34,625 nucleotides of DNA from Candidatus Obscuribacterales bacterium (GTDB lineage: Bacteria; Cyanobacteriota; Vampirovibrionia; Obscuribacterales; Obscuribacteraceae): assembly GCA_021732565.1 (NCBI GenBank), contig JAKFUT010000138.1, positions 1 to 34,625 of the forward strand, in the 5' to 3' direction. Shown here one piece after another: positions 32,544 through 34,625 of the stretch. Position 1 is the stretch's first letter, and every line of letters begins with the position of its first letter. The notes below the pieces were generated by a model, which saw only the letters and a program-made list of their open reading frames with translations, was not told the DNA's origin and searched no databases. A program made the translations under genes and the position numbers.

Positions 32544-34046
32544 ATGTTCGATACCCTTACCGATAAACTTCAAGAATCCATTAAAGGATTACGCGGCGAC
32601 GCGAAACTGACTCCTCAAAATATGGAGGACGCCATTCGTGAGGTTCGCAAAGCCTTGCTTGAGGCTGATGTCAGCCTTAAAGTCGTAAAATTATTTATTA
32701 GTCGCATCCGACAGAAGGCGCTTGGTGCCGAAGTTTTGCAAGCTGTTTCTCCAGGACAACAGTTCATCAAAATTGTATATGACGAGCTGGTGGCGATTCT
32801 CGGTGGAGAGAACGTGCCAATTAAGTTGGAAGGCGACCCTGCAATCGTAATGTTGCTGGGTCTGCAGGGCTCCGGTAAAACCACGGCATGCGGCAAGCTC
32901 GCGCTAAAAATGCGAAAAGAAGGTCACAAGCCGTTAATGGTGGCATGTGACGTTCAGCGTCCCGCGGCAATTAAACAGCTGGAAACTCTTGGAAAACAAA
33001 TTAGCATCCCCGTATTCACAATTCCGGATAGCAAAGATGTTTTAGATATTGCCAAGAAGGCCGTGGCCCACGCCAAGCAAGAAAAACTAACTCCCGTCAT
33101 TCTCGACACCGCAGGACGCTTGCAAATCGACACCGATTTAATGGCCGAATTATTGTTGCTCGATCGCTCACTGGAGCCCTCGGAGAAGTTGCTTGTTATT
33201 GACGCCATGACTGGTCAAGAGTCAGTCAACGTGGCCGAGACATTCAATACTCAAATTGGTATCACTGGTGTTCTCCTTGCCAAAGCAGACGGTGATGCAA
33301 GAGGCGGAGCGGCACTCTCGGTGAAAGAAGCAGCCGAGCAGCCGATCAAATTTATCAGCACCGGTGAGAAGCTCGACAACCTCGATGCCTTCTTCCCCGA
33401 CCGCATGGCCAGCCGAATTCTCGGAATGGGCGATGTAGTGGCGCTGGTGGAAAAAGCCCAGGAAGCCATTGATGAGAAAGAAGCGGAACGCGTTGCCAAT
33501 CAAATGATGCAAGGCGACTTTACGTTGCAAATGTTTCTTGATTCACAACGAATGATGAGACGAATGGGATCCCTTGGCGACATCATGAAGATGTTGGGCA
33601 TTGGCGGAATGCTGGGGCTCTCATCGGATCAGCAATCGCTATTGGCAGATCATGGTGAAAAGATGCTGACACTTTATGAGACAGCTATCAATTCCATGAC
33701 ACAAGACGAACGCAACAAGCCGGAAATTATAGATTATCGGCGCCGGCGCAGAATTTCCAAAGGAGCGGGACTGAAAGAAAGTGAAGTCACGCAAATGTTG
33801 AACGAATTTGAACAGATGAGAAAAATGTTCTCCCAGTTTCGCGGCATGATGGGAAGCGGCCCGGGTGGCATGCCATTCCCTGGAATGCCGGGCATGCCGG
33901 GAGCTGGAATGCCAGACTGGTCGGAACTCTCCAAGAACCTGCCCCAAGCTGGTGCACCAGGATCACCACGATTGCCTCAGCGTCCGCAACAGCCCCCGGG
34001 GGGCGGAAGTATCTTCCGTAACAAGAAGAACAAGAGACGATTCTGA
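32544..34046 (+). CDS. ffh: signal recognition particle GTPase Ffh (SRP54)
   Basis: 500 residues; GGAG just before the ATG. The N domain (1-90) begins MFDTLTDKLQESIKGLRGDA. The GTPase domain has the P-loop GLQGSGKT (106-113), CDVQRPAAIKQL, G3 DTAGRLQ and G4 AKADG (246-250, where the usual first Thr is Ala), followed by DARGGAALS. The M domain (about 300-440) is methionine-rich (MQGDFTLQMFLDSQRMMRRM, GSLGDIMKMLGIGGML) and contains the RNA-binding RRRRRISKGAG segment. A Gly/Met/Pro-rich tail (PFPGMPGMPGAGMP) and a basic end (FRNKKNKRRF) follow. Ffh with SRP RNA targets nascent membrane proteins to FtsY. It precedes rpsP, a common bacterial order. Confidence 0.98.
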   Translation: MFDTLTDKLQESIKGLRGDAKLTPQNMEDAIREVRKALLEADVSLKVVKLFISRIRQKALGAEVLQAVSPGQQFIKIVYDELVAILGGENVPIKLEGDPAIVMLLGLQGSGKTTACGKLALKMRKEGHKPLMVACDVQRPAAIKQLETLGKQISIPVFTIPDSKDVLDIAKKAVAHAKQEKLTPVILDTAGRLQIDTDLMAELLLLDRSLEPSEKLLVIDAMTGQESVNVAETFNTQIGITGVLLAKADGDARGGAALSVKEAAEQPIKFISTGEKLDNLDAFFPDRMASRILGMGDVVALVEKAQEAIDEKEAERVANQMMQGDFTLQMFLDSQRMMRRMGSLGDIMKMLGIGGMLGLSSDQQSLLADHGEKMLTLYETAINSMTQDERNKPEIIDYRRRRRISKGAGLKESEVTQMLNEFEQMRKMFSQFRGMMGSGPGGMPFPGMPGMPGAGMPDWSELSKNLPQAGAPGSPRLPQRPQQPPGGGSIFRNKKNKRRF

Positions 34047-34147
34047 GTCGAATGTCCTGCATGATATATAATCGTCGGATATTCAACGCAGCCAGTCGTG
34101 CGTTTTTTCGCGACGGTCTAATTTCGGTTCTCTTCCTCCAGACCTAA

Positions 34148-34153
34148 TATAAT
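34148..34153 (+). promoter_or_regulatory. candidate -10 element upstream of rpsP
   Basis: A perfect TATAAT lies in the ffh-rpsP gap, about 155 nt before the S16 start. The best -35 at 18-19 nt spacing is poor (TTCGGT), so this may be a weak or activator-dependent promoter. It would give rpsP its own transcript in addition to read-through from ffh. Confidence 0.35.
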
Positions 34154-34307
34154 ATTTCGTTGGCAGGATTTCGGGAATATCAGGGGCAGGACCGGTCGAC
34201 AGCTGCAAAATTAGCGGTAGGCACCCTGCCAATCCGTTTGAGTCAGATGGCCAGGTCCCCGGGTCCAGACTCACCGATTATCAGGAGGACACAAGAGGTA
34301 GGTTCCA

Positions 34308-34553
34308 GTGGTAAGAATCAGGCTAAAGAGAGTAGGGTCCAAGAAGGCTCCTCACTACAGAATAGTAGCGACTGACCAGCGCAATCGACGCGATGGCAGC
34401 CCCATCGAGGAACTCGGCTACTACAATCCCAGGTCCAAAGAACTCAAGTTGAATTTGGAAGCGGTTAAGACATGGATCAACAACGGCGCCCAGCCAAGCG
34501 AGACGGTGGCCAGCCTTATAAGAAAGGCGGAGGCGGCCGCGGTCGCTTCGTAG
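34308..34553 (+). CDS. rpsP: 30S ribosomal protein S16
   Basis: 81 residues from a GTG start (AGAGGTAGG just upstream). The family signature is clear: MVRIRLKRVGSKKAPHYRIV, then DQRNRRDGSPIEELGYYNPR, and VKTWINNGAQPSETV near the end. S16 is an assembly protein of the small subunit body. It follows ffh by 260 nt. Its last 82 nt overlap a second plus-strand frame (34472 onward). Confidence 0.98.
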   Translation: MVRIRLKRVGSKKAPHYRIVATDQRNRRDGSPIEELGYYNPRSKELKLNLEAVKTWINNGAQPSETVASLIRKAEAAAVAS

Positions 34554-34625
34554 CAGGAGGACGCGGCGGAGGTAGAGGAAGAAGCTTTACTGATTCCCCT
34601 GCAGCAGAAGACCTCGCCGAGTACG
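34472..34625 (+). CDS. 5' end of a gene with an Arg/Gly-rich N-terminus, possibly KhpA-like
   Basis: A second plus frame opens with ATG at 34472 inside rpsP (an in-frame TAA lies 6 nt upstream) and runs open to the window edge (51 codons). It reads MDQQRRPAKRDGGQPYKKG, then a Gly/Arg-rich stretch of RGG type (GRFVAGGRGGGRGRSF), then DSPAAEDLAEY. The last piece resembles the first helix of KhpA/YlqC KH-domain proteins, which often follow rpsP and bind RNA. The 82-nt overlap is long for a start, and AGGAGG just after the rpsP stop has no start codon at proper spacing inside the window. The KH domain itself, if present, lies outside. Confidence 0.5.
   Translation, partial: MDQQRRPAKRDGGQPYKKGGGGRGRFVAGGRGGGRGRSFTDSPAAEDLAEY

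Noticed and set aside
34083-34117. intrinsic terminator after ffh
   Set aside because: The T6 run at 34103-34108 lies in the loop of a weak GTCG/CGAC stem rather than after a stem, so it does not fit a terminator.
1-34625. CRISPR array, insertion sequence, prophage or integron
   Set aside because: No regularly spaced repeats, transposase, integrase or phage structural motifs were found on either strand.

Overview
The window reads as bacterial chromosome of roughly balanced base composition, with mostly compact, strand-mixed gene blocks and no phage, insertion sequence, CRISPR array or tRNA that I could recognise. The gene content is that of a free-living bacterium with a large regulatory and protein-interaction repertoire: a DsbA-like/VKOR disulfide pair, TPR and WG-repeat proteins, a transmembrane Ser/Thr kinase, a caspase-like peptidase and a TadE-like protein. 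This resembles non-photosynthetic Cyanobacteriota (Melainabacteria/Vampirovibrionia, Obscuribacterales-like). That placement is an inference from gene content only; the Ffh and S16 proteins would settle it.

Layout. 1-3.9 kb: the 5' end of an alpha-glucan phosphorylase gene (minus strand, running off the left edge) faces a thioredoxin-fold redoxin. A small membrane protein follows, then a two-gene oxidative folding operon (DsbA-like thiol oxidoreductase plus VKOR). 4-5.7 kb: a secreted Gly/Pro/Gln-rich protein and a TPR protein, divergent. 5.8-8.3 kb: a divergent two-component pair (OmpR-type regulator, membrane histidine kinase). 8.3-14.6 kb: a TPR lipoprotein, then an operon on the minus strand with a TadE-like pseudopilin-type protein, a 75-residue orphan and a 966-residue TPR-WG-repeat protein. 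15-18.3 kb: an orphan helical protein, an HD-domain phosphohydrolase and a stand-alone receiver followed by what looks like a decayed HPt domain. 18.7-24.2 kb: two large minus-strand cysteine-peptidase candidates side by side. One is a LysM-like plus papain-like protein without signal peptide; the other is an exported caspase-like protein with a duplicated C-terminal module. 24.8-29.1 kb: two tandem membrane-anchored alpha/beta hydrolases and a transmembrane Ser/Thr kinase with a TPR-like sensor half. 29.4-31.3 kb: a translationally coupled minus-strand operon of a GAF-PAS protein, a hotdog thioesterase and xanthine phosphoribosyltransferase. 31.3-32.5 kb: a 1.2-kb gene-poor stretch with repeats and possible pseudogene traces. 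32.5 kb to the end: ffh, rpsP and the start of a gene with an Arg/Gly-rich N-terminus, possibly a KhpA-like RNA-binding protein.

The most interesting parts are the adjacent cysteine-peptidase pair with uncharacterised accessory modules, the TadE/orphan/TPR-WG operon, the receiver with HPt debris, and the long overlap of the RG-rich reading frame with rpsP. Several gene starts differ from the longest open frame because strong ribosome binding sites point to internal ATG, GTG or TTG codons.
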